Assembly (NCBI RefSeq): GCF_019457905.1
Contig: NZ_JAHZSV010000032.1
Location: 1-60,592, forward strand
Direction: 5' to 3'
Length of the DNA: 60,592 bases
Source: Flagellimonas abyssi
GTDB lineage: Bacteria; Bacteroidota; Bacteroidia; Flavobacteriales; Flavobacteriaceae
The position numbers and the translations under genes are program-made. Positions 49,147 to 57,334 of the stretch are shown here, piece by piece. Numbering within the stretch: the stretch's first letter is position 1; the number at the start of each line of letters is the position of its first letter. The notes below the pieces were generated by a model. It was not told the DNA's origin. It saw nothing but the letters and a program-made list of their open reading frames with translations, and ran no database searches.

Positions 49147-51555
49147 ATGAAGATTGCAGTATTTCATCATTTAACAAGGCAAGTTTTTTGTTCGTTCATC
49201 ATTTGTCTTCTCATTGGAATTGGGGCAAACGCCCAGCAAGTGGATAAAATAAATGATAGATTGTTGACCTCTTGGAAAGCCAACTGGATTACTCACCCAG
49301 AAATAGAGGGCCATGAATACGGTGTATTTTTCTTTAAGAGAAACTTTACACAGTTGGGAGATATTCCAGAGGAATTTATAGTACACCTTAGTGCGGATAA
49401 CAGGTACAAATTTTATGTGAACGGAACATACGTGGCCAGCGGACCGGCACGAGGGGATCAATTGAACTGGCGCTTTGAAACCTTGAATATTGCACCTTAT
49501 CTAAAAAATGGAGAGAATACATTGTCAGCAGTGGTTTGGAACTTTTCTGATTATCGTCCCTTGGCACAGCATACGGTAAAAACAGGTTTTATTCTTCAAG
49601 GAAACGGAGATGCTGAACAAAAGCTAAACACGGATGAAAAATGGTCCGTAATGCAAAGTAGGGCACATGGGCCAACGCAAATAGACCAAAGAATCTACCT
49701 GATTACTGGTGCAGGGGAAGACTTTGATTCAAGCGAGTATCCATGGGGATGGATGACCGAGGGATTTAAATCGGAAGAATTTGTACCGGCAAAGAGTATT
49801 TCCAAAGGAACTCCTAAAAATGGGGTTGCTGGATATGGCATTGTTCCATCCCATATACTTGTTCCAAGGAATATTCCATTAATGGAGGAAAAGTTTCAGC
49901 GTTTTGAATCTATCAGAAGGACATCGATAAAGAAGTCGGTGCCAGATTTTATATCAGGAAAAGAGAAACTTATCGTTCCTCCCCATACCAAAATTACTGT
50001 TTTGTTGGACCAAGGACATTTAACCAATGCCTACCCAATTGTAAGCTTTTCAAAAGGAAGTGGTTCACAAATCGACATCACTTACGCTGAGGCTCTCTAT
50101 GATGCTCAGAGGCAAAAAGGGAATCGAAATGAAATAGAGGGCAAAAGCATCGAGGGCAATATCGATATCATACGTCCAGATGGTCAGGAAGGACGGGTTT
50201 ATGAACCGCTTTGGTGGCGAACGTTCCGGTATGTGCAATTGGATATCGAGACCAAGGAACAACCATTGGTTTTGGATGATTTTGCATCGCGGTTCACGGG
50301 ATATCCCTTTAAGCAAGTTGCAGAGTTCGGAACCAAGAATTCTTTATTGGATAAGATATGGGACGTAAGCTGGAGAACACAGCGTTTATGTTCGGGCGAG
50401 AATTATTTTGACTGCCCCTACTACGAGCAATTGCAGTACATAGGGGATACCCGAATACAGAGCTTGGTGACCACCTATGTTTCAGGTGATTCAAGGCTTT
50501 ATAAAAATGCTTTGGAATCCTTCCAGCACTCACAGGAATCTTTCGGTCTCACCCAGAGCCGTTATCCTAGCAACGAAACACAGTTCATACCAACCTTTTC
50601 TCTCATATGGATAACCATGCTGCACGATTACTGGATGCTTCTGCCAGATGAAGAATTTGTTGGCAAAATGATGCCGAATGTACTCAATATTCTCAACTGG
50701 TTCGAAAAGAGAAGTGGAGAATCCGGGCTAGTGGAGCAAAACGAATGGTGGATGTTCGTCGATTGGGTGGATACACATGATTGGGTTCGAGGGGTGCCTC
50801 CCGGTGCTGAAAAAGGAAACTCAATACTTATCAACCTGCAATATGCCTATACCCTTCAATATGCCATTGAAATGTTGGAAGTTTTTGGTCATACTGGGCA
50901 GGCCGATCTCTATCGAAGTAGATTGGAAAACATAAGGGCCAAAGTAAAGGAACTCGCTTGGGATGAGCAAAAGGAATTGTTCAGTGATACCCCGAAAGGT
51001 GAAAAATTCAGTCAGCATACCAATATTATGGCCATACTGGCGAATGTTGTCTCTGGTGAAAAAGCCGCTTCTTTAATGAAAAAGGTTCTAGAAGATGAGT
51101 CCTTAGCAAAGACTAGCTATTATTTTTCCTTTTATTTGACCGAGGCACTTAGGCATACCGGAATGGAAGAGAAATATCTTGGGCTTATGGGCAGATGGGA
51201 AGAAATGCTCGATAATGGCCTCACCACATTTGCGGAAAAGCAAGAACCTACCCGGTCGGACTGCCATGCATGGAGCGCCTCCCCAATGTATCATTTTCTG
51301 TCAATGGTCTGTGGAATTCAACCCGCGGCGCCGGGATTTCAGAAGATACATGTAGAACCTCATTTAGGAAAATTAGAAGAGGTCAATGGTAAAGTGCCGC
51401 ACCATTTGGGCGAAATAGAATTTAATCTTAAAAAAAGAGGGCAAAACGGTCTCAAGGGCAAGATTGAGCTTCCAAAGGGGCTAGATGGCACCTTGATCTG
51501 GAATGGTCGTAACCTGGCACTTAAAGAAGGTAAGAACGACATCCAAATCGATTGA
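49147..51555 (+). CDS. secreted GH78 alpha-L-rhamnosidase (B)
   Basis: 802 residues, signal peptide ending GANAQ. It is clearly homologous over its length to GH78 A, with the same N-terminal sandwich (TSWKANWITHPEIEGHEYG, HLSADNRYKFYVNGTYVAS), the signature CPYYEQLQYIGDTRIQ near residue 423, FVDWVDTHDWVRGVPPG near 540, and a base region TTFAEKQEPTRSDCHAW near 692-708. The loops around the active site differ (WVDTHDW versus WVPEWEGG in A), so the two probably prefer different linkages or aglycones. It is controlled from its own promoter region with an operator-like site. Confidence 0.93.
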   Translation: MKIAVFHHLTRQVFCSFIICLLIGIGANAQQVDKINDRLLTSWKANWITHPEIEGHEYGVFFFKRNFTQLGDIPEEFIVHLSADNRYKFYVNGTYVASGPARGDQLNWRFETLNIAPYLKNGENTLSAVVWNFSDYRPLAQHTVKTGFILQGNGDAEQKLNTDEKWSVMQSRAHGPTQIDQRIYLITGAGEDFDSSEYPWGWMTEGFKSEEFVPAKSISKGTPKNGVAGYGIVPSHILVPRNIPLMEEKFQRFESIRRTSIKKSVPDFISGKEKLIVPPHTKITVLLDQGHLTNAYPIVSFSKGSGSQIDITYAEALYDAQRQKGNRNEIEGKSIEGNIDIIRPDGQEGRVYEPLWWRTFRYVQLDIETKEQPLVLDDFASRFTGYPFKQVAEFGTKNSLLDKIWDVSWRTQRLCSGENYFDCPYYEQLQYIGDTRIQSLVTTYVSGDSRLYKNALESFQHSQESFGLTQSRYPSNETQFIPTFSLIWITMLHDYWMLLPDEEFVGKMMPNVLNILNWFEKRSGESGLVEQNEWWMFVDWVDTHDWVRGVPPGAEKGNSILINLQYAYTLQYAIEMLEVFGHTGQADLYRSRLENIRAKVKELAWDEQKELFSDTPKGEKFSQHTNIMAILANVVSGEKAASLMKKVLEDESLAKTSYYFSFYLTEALRHTGMEEKYLGLMGRWEEMLDNGLTTFAEKQEPTRSDCHAWSASPMYHFLSMVCGIQPAAPGFQKIHVEPHLGKLEEVNGKVPHHLGEIEFNLKKRGQNGLKGKIELPKGLDGTLIWNGRNLALKEGKNDIQID

Positions 51556-51592
51556 TCATTTCAATATGACCTTATTTTAAAATTATCTATTT

Positions 51593-51609
51593 CCTGTCTT
51601 ACAGGACAG
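51593..51609 (+). promoter_or_regulatory. weak RhaR-like site upstream of the unknown lipoprotein gene
   Basis: TTACAGGACAG (51599-51609) resembles the locus motif but differs at several positions, and overlaps short inverted repeats CCTGT/ACAGG and CTGTC/GACAG. The nearest -7-like element (TACTTTAG at 51666) is 67 bases away, unlike the other sites. Kept as a weak candidate. Confidence 0.3.
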
Positions 51610-51756
51610 TTCCGGACGAATTTTATTACCTGACACCTCAGGATGCTTAACCAAGTCACTGCTGTTACTTTAGCACGAAAGTTTCATTTTTCACTCATTT
51701 AAGAGTCTTTGGATTTTGAAACTGTTGACGAGAACCTAACGTAAAGATATAAGCAT

Positions 51757-52791
51757 ATGAGATTAAGTAAAGTATTATGGCCGGAAGCACTAAAACTAGG
51801 AATGGTAATGTTGGGCATGTTCATATTTGTTGGATGCAACGGCAATGGGCACAATCTGGAAGATGACGAATCACAATCCGATATTGCCCAGCAAGATGGT
51901 GATGTCGATGATGAAGATTCTCTGAGCTCCGTTGAATTTGTAAAGGACACTGGGTTCATAAATGGTATTCGCTTGCTCGGTACCGATACCTCTGACATTA
52001 AAGCCTTGGATTTTATCTACCCCTATTCAACAGCAACGGAAACAGCTAGCTGGAAACTTGCCGAATGGGGCAGTAACCATGCCTTTGGCAATGTGGAACA
52101 AGAGGTGAAGGGAGATTCAATAATCTATGCCAATCAAGCAAAGCGGGTAGTGTTCATAAAGGAGAAAGCTCAGGATAAACCACATGTACTTTTGGAAGTA
52201 ATAGCTTCCGAAGATTATACTTCTGTTCGTAAAGATGGAGAAGATTGGCCCCATTTATTATTAGAGCAGACCATGGCAGATAAAATAGCCCTAGAGGATA
52301 TGGAGTCCCTTGAATTGAACATGGGCCTTTCGCTTGTGTATGACAAGATGATGATGGACCCTTCCGAGTTTGACGAAAGTCTTCATACCTCTCAGGTTTC
52401 ACTTTATTTGACCATTAGTGATTCGACCGACTTTTTTTGGTTTGGTATTCCCGTATTTGACCACAGGAGGCCAGAGGGGATTCCGCTGTACGCTGCCCAA
52501 GATTTGGGCAAGGATGATGCCAGTAAAAAGTTCATTGTGAGTATAGCAAGTGAGGAATTTTTCCCAGGAAGTTTACAAAAATCCGGAAGTATAGATGTGG
52601 ACAAGGATATATTGCCGTACATTAAAAACGCATTTGAACGAGCCAAGAGACAAGGGTATTTGCAAGATGCGCACTGGTCCGATATGTTTATTTCCAGCTT
52701 CAATTTCGGATGGGAAACCACAGGGACTTTCGATTCCGGTATGTTGGTGCGTGAACTTCAACTTACGGGCAGGTATCGCGCCGGAAACTAG
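51757..52791 (+). CDS. lipoprotein of unknown family in the rhamnoside locus
   Basis: 344 residues with a lipoprotein signal ending FIFVGC, an acidic linker (residues 30-55, DDESQSDIAQQDGDVDDEDS) and a beta-rich domain. Motifs visible are TASWKLAEWGSNHAFGNVEQ, RVVFIKEKAQDKPHVLLEVI, GEDWPHLLLEQTMADKIALE, a strand-rich middle, FFWFGIPVFDHRRPEG and a C-terminal WSDMFISSFNFGWETTGTFD. I recall similar stand-alone proteins with a WPHLLLEQ and WFGIP(I/V)(Y/F)D pattern in other phyla near glycoside hydrolases, all unnamed. Lectin or catalytic role unknown. It lies between GH78 B and the SGNH esterase on the same strand. Confidence 0.7.
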   Translation: MRLSKVLWPEALKLGMVMLGMFIFVGCNGNGHNLEDDESQSDIAQQDGDVDDEDSLSSVEFVKDTGFINGIRLLGTDTSDIKALDFIYPYSTATETASWKLAEWGSNHAFGNVEQEVKGDSIIYANQAKRVVFIKEKAQDKPHVLLEVIASEDYTSVRKDGEDWPHLLLEQTMADKIALEDMESLELNMGLSLVYDKMMMDPSEFDESLHTSQVSLYLTISDSTDFFWFGIPVFDHRRPEGIPLYAAQDLGKDDASKKFIVSIASEEFFPGSLQKSGSIDVDKDILPYIKNAFERAKRQGYLQDAHWSDMFISSFNFGWETTGTFDSGMLVRELQLTGRYRAGN

Positions 52792-52795
52792 TTAA

Positions 52796-52818
52796 CAGTA
52801 GGGTACAGGATGGTACTG
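52796..52818 (+). promoter_or_regulatory. candidate RhaR operator upstream of the SGNH esterase gene, with dyad symmetry
   Basis: Core GTACAGGATGG (52803-52813) inside an inverted repeat CAGTA-N13-TACTG centred at 52807. A perfect -7 box TAGTTTTG starts 30 bases from the core start at 52833. Confidence 0.6.
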
Positions 52819-52832
52819 CAGAGACTTTAAAA

Positions 52833-52840
52833 TAGTTTTG
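52833..52840 (+). promoter_or_regulatory. -7 box (TAGTTTTG) of the SGNH esterase gene
   Basis: Exact TAnnTTTG match, 72 bases before the ATG at 52912. No clear -33 TTG lies at the usual distance; the region there is covered by the operator-like site. Confidence 0.5.
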
Positions 52841-52911
52841 CAACTGGGCTGTTGCCGTAGCGACACTTATCTAACCACCACTTATAAAATAGAAATGTAA
52901 ATCAAGTACTT

Positions 52912-53586
52912 ATGAAAATTAATTCAATTAAATATAACATTCTAATTTTGTTGGTAATATCTGTTTTCAACTTCCAGTTGTCAGCTCAGGAATACCCAAC
53001 ACTATGGAATGAAATCGTAGATTTTAAGGAGTTGGACGCTTCAGGCTCGATATCAAAAAATCGAATACTTTTCATCGGAAGTAGTTCCTTTAAGTTCTGG
53101 AAGGATGTCAATGATTATTTTCCAAATCATCAAATTATCAATAGAGGGTTTGGAGGGTCGACATTAGTGGATGTAACCCGATATTTCTATGACATTATTG
53201 TTCCCTATAACCCCGATCAGGTCATCATTTATTGTGGTGAGAATGATTTTGCTTTTGACAACGACCTCTCGGTAGAAGAGTTTTTTCTACGTTTTGAGAC
53301 CTTATACGGGATGATCCGTGTAAACTTCCCAAGAGCCACGATAAACTATTTATCCATTAAACCAAGTCCTTCTCGGATGAATATCTTGAATAAATCCATT
53401 GAGGCCAATAAAATGATAGCCGATTATCTGGACAATAAGTCAAATGCATCATACATCGACATATTTTACCCAATGTTGGACGAAGGAGGAAATATTAAAG
53501 AGGAAATCTTTTTGGACGACCGCCTTCACATGAATGCCAAGGGCTATCAGATTTGGCAAAAGGTCATGGAGCCTTACTTAAAATAA
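52912..53586 (+). CDS. secreted SGNH-hydrolase (GDSL-type esterase)
   Basis: 224 residues, signal peptide up to QLSAQ. The SGNH blocks are all present: ILFIGSSSFKFW (block I, catalytic Ser), NRGFGGSTLVDV (block II Gly), YCGENDFAF (block III Asn, as GEND) and DDRLHMNAKGY (block V Asp and His). The catalytic triad Ser-Asp-His is intact, and the length fits single-domain members. In polysaccharide loci such enzymes remove acetyl groups, for example from rhamnose or galacturonate residues of rhamnogalacturonan. The position beside GH78 genes and a SusCD pair supports a deacylating role on a rhamnose-containing substrate; the ester removed is inference. Confidence 0.88.
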   Translation: MKINSIKYNILILLVISVFNFQLSAQEYPTLWNEIVDFKELDASGSISKNRILFIGSSSFKFWKDVNDYFPNHQIINRGFGGSTLVDVTRYFYDIIVPYNPDQVIIYCGENDFAFDNDLSVEEFFLRFETLYGMIRVNFPRATINYLSIKPSPSRMNILNKSIEANKMIADYLDNKSNASYIDIFYPMLDEGGNIKEEIFLDDRLHMNAKGYQIWQKVMEPYLK

Positions 53587-54068
53587 TAGTCTATTGTCAG
53601 ATTTCAATATATGCTGGTCCATATAAATACAGGCGTCTTGCGCTTGGACAACTTCCCGGGATGTGGAGGGTGTGCGGTTAGGGCTTCTACCGCATAGGAG
53701 CAAAATACTTTTCCTATCAATGTATGCTGTACCATAAGGTTAAATATTGGCGCCTTGGTTGGTCATTATCCCGGGTTTTCTTCTTCTTTTTGATTTTTCC
53801 CCAACAATATCTCGATTAGTTGAACCTATTCAATGTTTTTGCTAAACCAGTTTTGATAAAACTGTTGGTTTTACCTACAAATACGCGTGCTACAGATACT
53901 GTTCTTTATTTGGAATCTTTCTATTCTTAACACCTTATATCTCGATATTTAAAGTGGTTTTTTTCCTACTAAATCTTTTGTAATGCTTGTGTTAAAAGCG
54001 TTGGGACAAAGTGGCATTGACGCCTGTGAAATAGGGCCAAAAACTCTTTTACCCCATTTGTTTAAGGG

Positions 54069-54079
54069 GAACAGGATGG
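54069..54079 (+). promoter_or_regulatory. candidate RhaR operator upstream of susC
   Basis: GAACAGGATGG matches the locus consensus GTACAGRAYGG at all but one position. It lies 11 bases upstream of a -33 TTG (54090-54092), at a distance typical of an activator site. Unlike two other sites, no dyad arms are seen. Confidence 0.5.
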
Positions 54080-54108
54080 GGCAGGATACTTGGTCTATTC
54101 CCATTATA

Positions 54109-54116
54109 TAGATTTG
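54109..54116 (+). promoter_or_regulatory. promoter of the susCD genes (TTG ... TAGATTTG)
   Basis: The -7 box TAGATTTG matches TAnnTTTG exactly, with a -33 TTG at 54090-54092, 16 bases away. The start codon of susC at 54153 follows after 36 bases. Confidence 0.6.
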
Positions 54117-54152
54117 AATCAACTTTTTTGAACAATTCACAATTAATGTAAT

Positions 54153-57100
54153 ATGAAAATACTAAAAACAACATTCTGCTGTCTGTTCGTTGTAATTTTG
54201 GCAATACAAACAGCTGCAGCACAAGAACGAATTGAGGTTAACGGTAAAGTCATCTCAGAAAGTGAAGGCTTACCGCTATTAGGGGTGAATGTTGTAGTGG
54301 ATGGAACCACCAACGGGGCCGTGACCGATTTTGATGGTGAGTTCACCATAACTATGGATCCCGAAGGGACATTGGTTTTTTCCTATATGGGCTTCTCTAC
54401 CAAAAAGGTAGCCGTATCCGGAAGACAATCCATTACAATTGAGTTATCCGAAAACCAGAATAGGTTGGATGAGGTGGTGGTAATTGGGTACGGTCAGCAA
54501 AAACGAGCTGATGTGACCGGCTCCATTTCCAGTGTAAAGGCGGAAGAGATTTCCCAAAGCAAGGTATTGTCATTCCAAGAGGCTATTCAGGGAAGGCTGG
54601 CAGGGGTACAAGTTTCGTCTTCATCCGGTGAACCTGGTGCAGCCATGAATATTAGCATTCGTGGTGCCAATACGGTATTTGGTAGCTCAGCTCCTCTTTA
54701 TGTGATAGATGGGGTACCCTATGATGTCAACAATGGAGAGGTTGCCGATGCCAGTGTAGGGAACGGTACATCGTCCAACCCGTTGGCAACACTGAACCCA
54801 TCATCCATAGAGTCCGTTGAAGTGCTCAAGGATGCCTCCGCAACCGCTATTTATGGTGCTCGAGGTGCAAACGGTGTTATTATAATTACCACTAAATCAG
54901 GTAAAGCAGGGGATACCAAGATTACCTATGACGGTTTTGTTAGTTTGGGTACAGTAACACGAAAACTACCTGTGCTTAATGCCGAAAGATATATTGAGTA
55001 TAGGGCCGCACTCAATCCTGAGACCTTTTTGTTCTATACGGATAGCAATCAAGATGGGTTGTACAATTCGGATGATATTCCAAGGGATCCTTATGAGCTG
55101 CCCATGCATGATTGGCAAGACGAGATGTTGAGAACTGCTGTTTCCCATAGCCACAATATTTCAATTTCCGGCGGGGATAACAAGGGAACCACTTTTTCTG
55201 GTGGAATTGGAATGTTAGATCAGGAAGCGATCATAATCAACAACAACTTCCAACGATACACCATGAGGCTCAACCTTGATGACCAGCATAGCGATAGGTT
55301 AAAGATGGGTTTGAATTTCAACATGGGCTATTCTGAGCTTAACGGTGCAACACAGAGCGGTGGTGGTTCCGGGATATTCAATGGAGTTGTTCAAAATCTT
55401 GTGATATCAAGACCGTTGGAATTTTTCGCCCCTAACTGGGATACGGATGGAAGATACATCAACCCTTTATCGATGATCGATAATGCGGAGAAAAATGTTT
55501 CTTCATTGAGGAGCAACCTATATGCCTATTTGGAATATGCATTGATGAAGGACCTAAAAATCCATGTCTCGGGAGGTGGTTTTCTCTCCAGCTCCAAGGG
55601 AAAGGAATTCTATAGCAAGTATACCAACTGGGGTAATTTGGACAATGGTCGAGCTATGGTACAAGAGGCAAGAGCAAATTCATGGAACGTAACCAGTAGA
55701 TTGAATTATACATTAAGACCCAATCAAGATCATTTGTTAACAGCCATGGTGGCTTTTGAAGCAAACAGGTACAGTTGGGAGAATATGTTTATGGAGGTAG
55801 CCGATTTTGCCGATGAGTCTACGGGGGTTCATGATATCGGTAAAGGTAGGAGGATAAAGAACAATTCCACTGGTAAGGACATCATAAACAGGATGTCCTA
55901 TTTCGGAAGGTTCAATTATCAGTTTAAGGGTAAACACCTGTTGACAGCAACCTTTAGGGCAGATGGATCGGATAAATTGGGTCCTAGCAATCGCTTTGGA
56001 TACTTTCCATCCTTCGCCTATGGGTGGCAGTTGCATAAGGAGCCTTTTCTATCCAATGTAGATGATTTGAGCAACTTGAAGCTCCGTTTGAGTTATGGTA
56101 TTACGGGTAATGATAGAATTCCTTCCTTTAGATACTTGGCACGAATGGTGAACACGGATTATGGTGGAGATTTGGGACTTGCACCAGACTCTAGGGCCAA
56201 TTATGGTCTAAAGTGGGAAGAGACCTCACAGTTCAATGCAGGCTTTGACCTTGGACTGGTGAACGATAGAATTAGCATTACATGGGATTATTACTATAAA
56301 GTTACTACGGATATGTTGATTGCCGCATTGGTGCCTAAAAGAAGTGGTTTCCAACAGCAATGGCAAAACCTTGGTAGAGTAGACAATGATGGTACCGAAC
56401 TTCAGATTTCGACCAGAAATATTGAAGGAGGCGATTTCAAATGGAAAACAGATTTCAATATCAGTAGCAACAGGAATATTGTAAAGGACCTTGGAGGTGT
56501 AGACTTTATTCCTGTGAACATAGGAGGTGGTTGGATTACAAATGCAGGTAGGGTAATCGAAGGGGAATCTTTGGGTAACGCTTATGGCTATGAGTTTGAT
56601 GGTGTGTATCAGATATCAGATTTTAATTGGCAGAACGATAGCGATGCGACCATTCCGCACGAGCAACGTGATTATGTCCTGAACGAAGGAGTTGTTACCG
56701 TAGACGGGATCAATGTGCAGCCGGGATCATTTAAGTTCAAAGATTTAAACGGAGATGGGACCATTGATGTGGACAATGATAGAACATCCATTAGCAGAAG
56801 CTTTCCTAAGCACTTTGGAGGTATTAACAACACCTTTAATTATAAAAACTTCGACCTTTCCGTAATGTTCAATTGGTCCTATGGAAATGAAATATTCAAC
56901 GAAGCCAAATATAGGCTAGAGGGAGGGGTGTCAAACACTTGGATGAACATTTCCGATGATTTTTTCAGCAATAGGTGGACTCCTGAGAACCCAACGAATC
57001 AATATGGTACTTTTGCCGACGACCTTTGGAACAGGACTTCTTTGTTGGCTTCTAGCTATTATGTAGAGGATGCTTCTTGGTTAAGGCTTCAGAACATTTC

Positions 57101-57311
57101 ATTTGGTTATGCCCTTCCTGGGAAATGGATTAAGGAAATGGGAATAGATTACGCTCGTATTTACTTCACGGGCACCAATCTGTACACGTGGACCAACTAC
57201 TCTGGATTTGATCCAGAAATCCATTCAGGAAACTCGCTTTTGCCCGGATATGATAGATTGACCTATCCAAGGACCAAAACATTCACTTTTGGAGCCAGTT
57301 TCACATTTTAA
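54153..57311 (+). CDS. SusC/RagA-type TonB-dependent outer membrane transporter
   Basis: 1052 residues. Signal peptide (to QTAAAQ), then a carboxypeptidase-regulatory-like domain (VNGKVISESEGLPLLGVNVV, GAVTDFDGEFTITM) and the TonB-box region LDEVVVIGYGQQKRADVTGS. The plug (ISIRGANTVFGSSAPLYVID, GVPYDVNNGEV, VEVLKDASATAIYGARGANG) is followed by a beta barrel ending in TFTFGASFTF with the terminal Phe needed for Bam assembly. It imports oligosaccharides across the outer membrane together with the SusD partner encoded 23 bases downstream. The substrate should carry rhamnose, judged by the neighbours. Confidence 0.95.
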   Translation: MKILKTTFCCLFVVILAIQTAAAQERIEVNGKVISESEGLPLLGVNVVVDGTTNGAVTDFDGEFTITMDPEGTLVFSYMGFSTKKVAVSGRQSITIELSENQNRLDEVVVIGYGQQKRADVTGSISSVKAEEISQSKVLSFQEAIQGRLAGVQVSSSSGEPGAAMNISIRGANTVFGSSAPLYVIDGVPYDVNNGEVADASVGNGTSSNPLATLNPSSIESVEVLKDASATAIYGARGANGVIIITTKSGKAGDTKITYDGFVSLGTVTRKLPVLNAERYIEYRAALNPETFLFYTDSNQDGLYNSDDIPRDPYELPMHDWQDEMLRTAVSHSHNISISGGDNKGTTFSGGIGMLDQEAIIINNNFQRYTMRLNLDDQHSDRLKMGLNFNMGYSELNGATQSGGGSGIFNGVVQNLVISRPLEFFAPNWDTDGRYINPLSMIDNAEKNVSSLRSNLYAYLEYALMKDLKIHVSGGGFLSSSKGKEFYSKYTNWGNLDNGRAMVQEARANSWNVTSRLNYTLRPNQDHLLTAMVAFEANRYSWENMFMEVADFADESTGVHDIGKGRRIKNNSTGKDIINRMSYFGRFNYQFKGKHLLTATFRADGSDKLGPSNRFGYFPSFAYGWQLHKEPFLSNVDDLSNLKLRLSYGITGNDRIPSFRYLARMVNTDYGGDLGLAPDSRANYGLKWEETSQFNAGFDLGLVNDRISITWDYYYKVTTDMLIAALVPKRSGFQQQWQNLGRVDNDGTELQISTRNIEGGDFKWKTDFNISSNRNIVKDLGGVDFIPVNIGGGWITNAGRVIEGESLGNAYGYEFDGVYQISDFNWQNDSDATIPHEQRDYVLNEGVVTVDGINVQPGSFKFKDLNGDGTIDVDNDRTSISRSFPKHFGGINNTFNYKNFDLSVMFNWSYGNEIFNEAKYRLEGGVSNTWMNISDDFFSNRWTPENPTNQYGTFADDLWNRTSLLASSYYVEDASWLRLQNISFGYALPGKWIKEMGIDYARIYFTGTNLYTWTNYSGFDPEIHSGNSLLPGYDRLTYPRTKTFTFGASFTF

Positions 57312-57334
57312 TAACAGCAAAAAAATCAATAGAG

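Larger units (their letters stand above)
53587..54152. other. 566-base leader/promoter region upstream of susC
   Basis: No gene is evident. A hairpin TGCGGT-N10-ACCGCA lies at 53673-53694 without a T tract. The locus motif (GAACAGGATGG, 54069-54079) and the -7 box at 54109-54116 are near the right end. The rest is AT-rich without structure that I can name. Confidence 0.45.

Noticed and set aside
51593..51609. Motif-like site before the unknown lipoprotein as a firm sixth operator
   Set aside because: Too many mismatches and wrong distance to the nearest -7-like element; listed only as a weak candidate.
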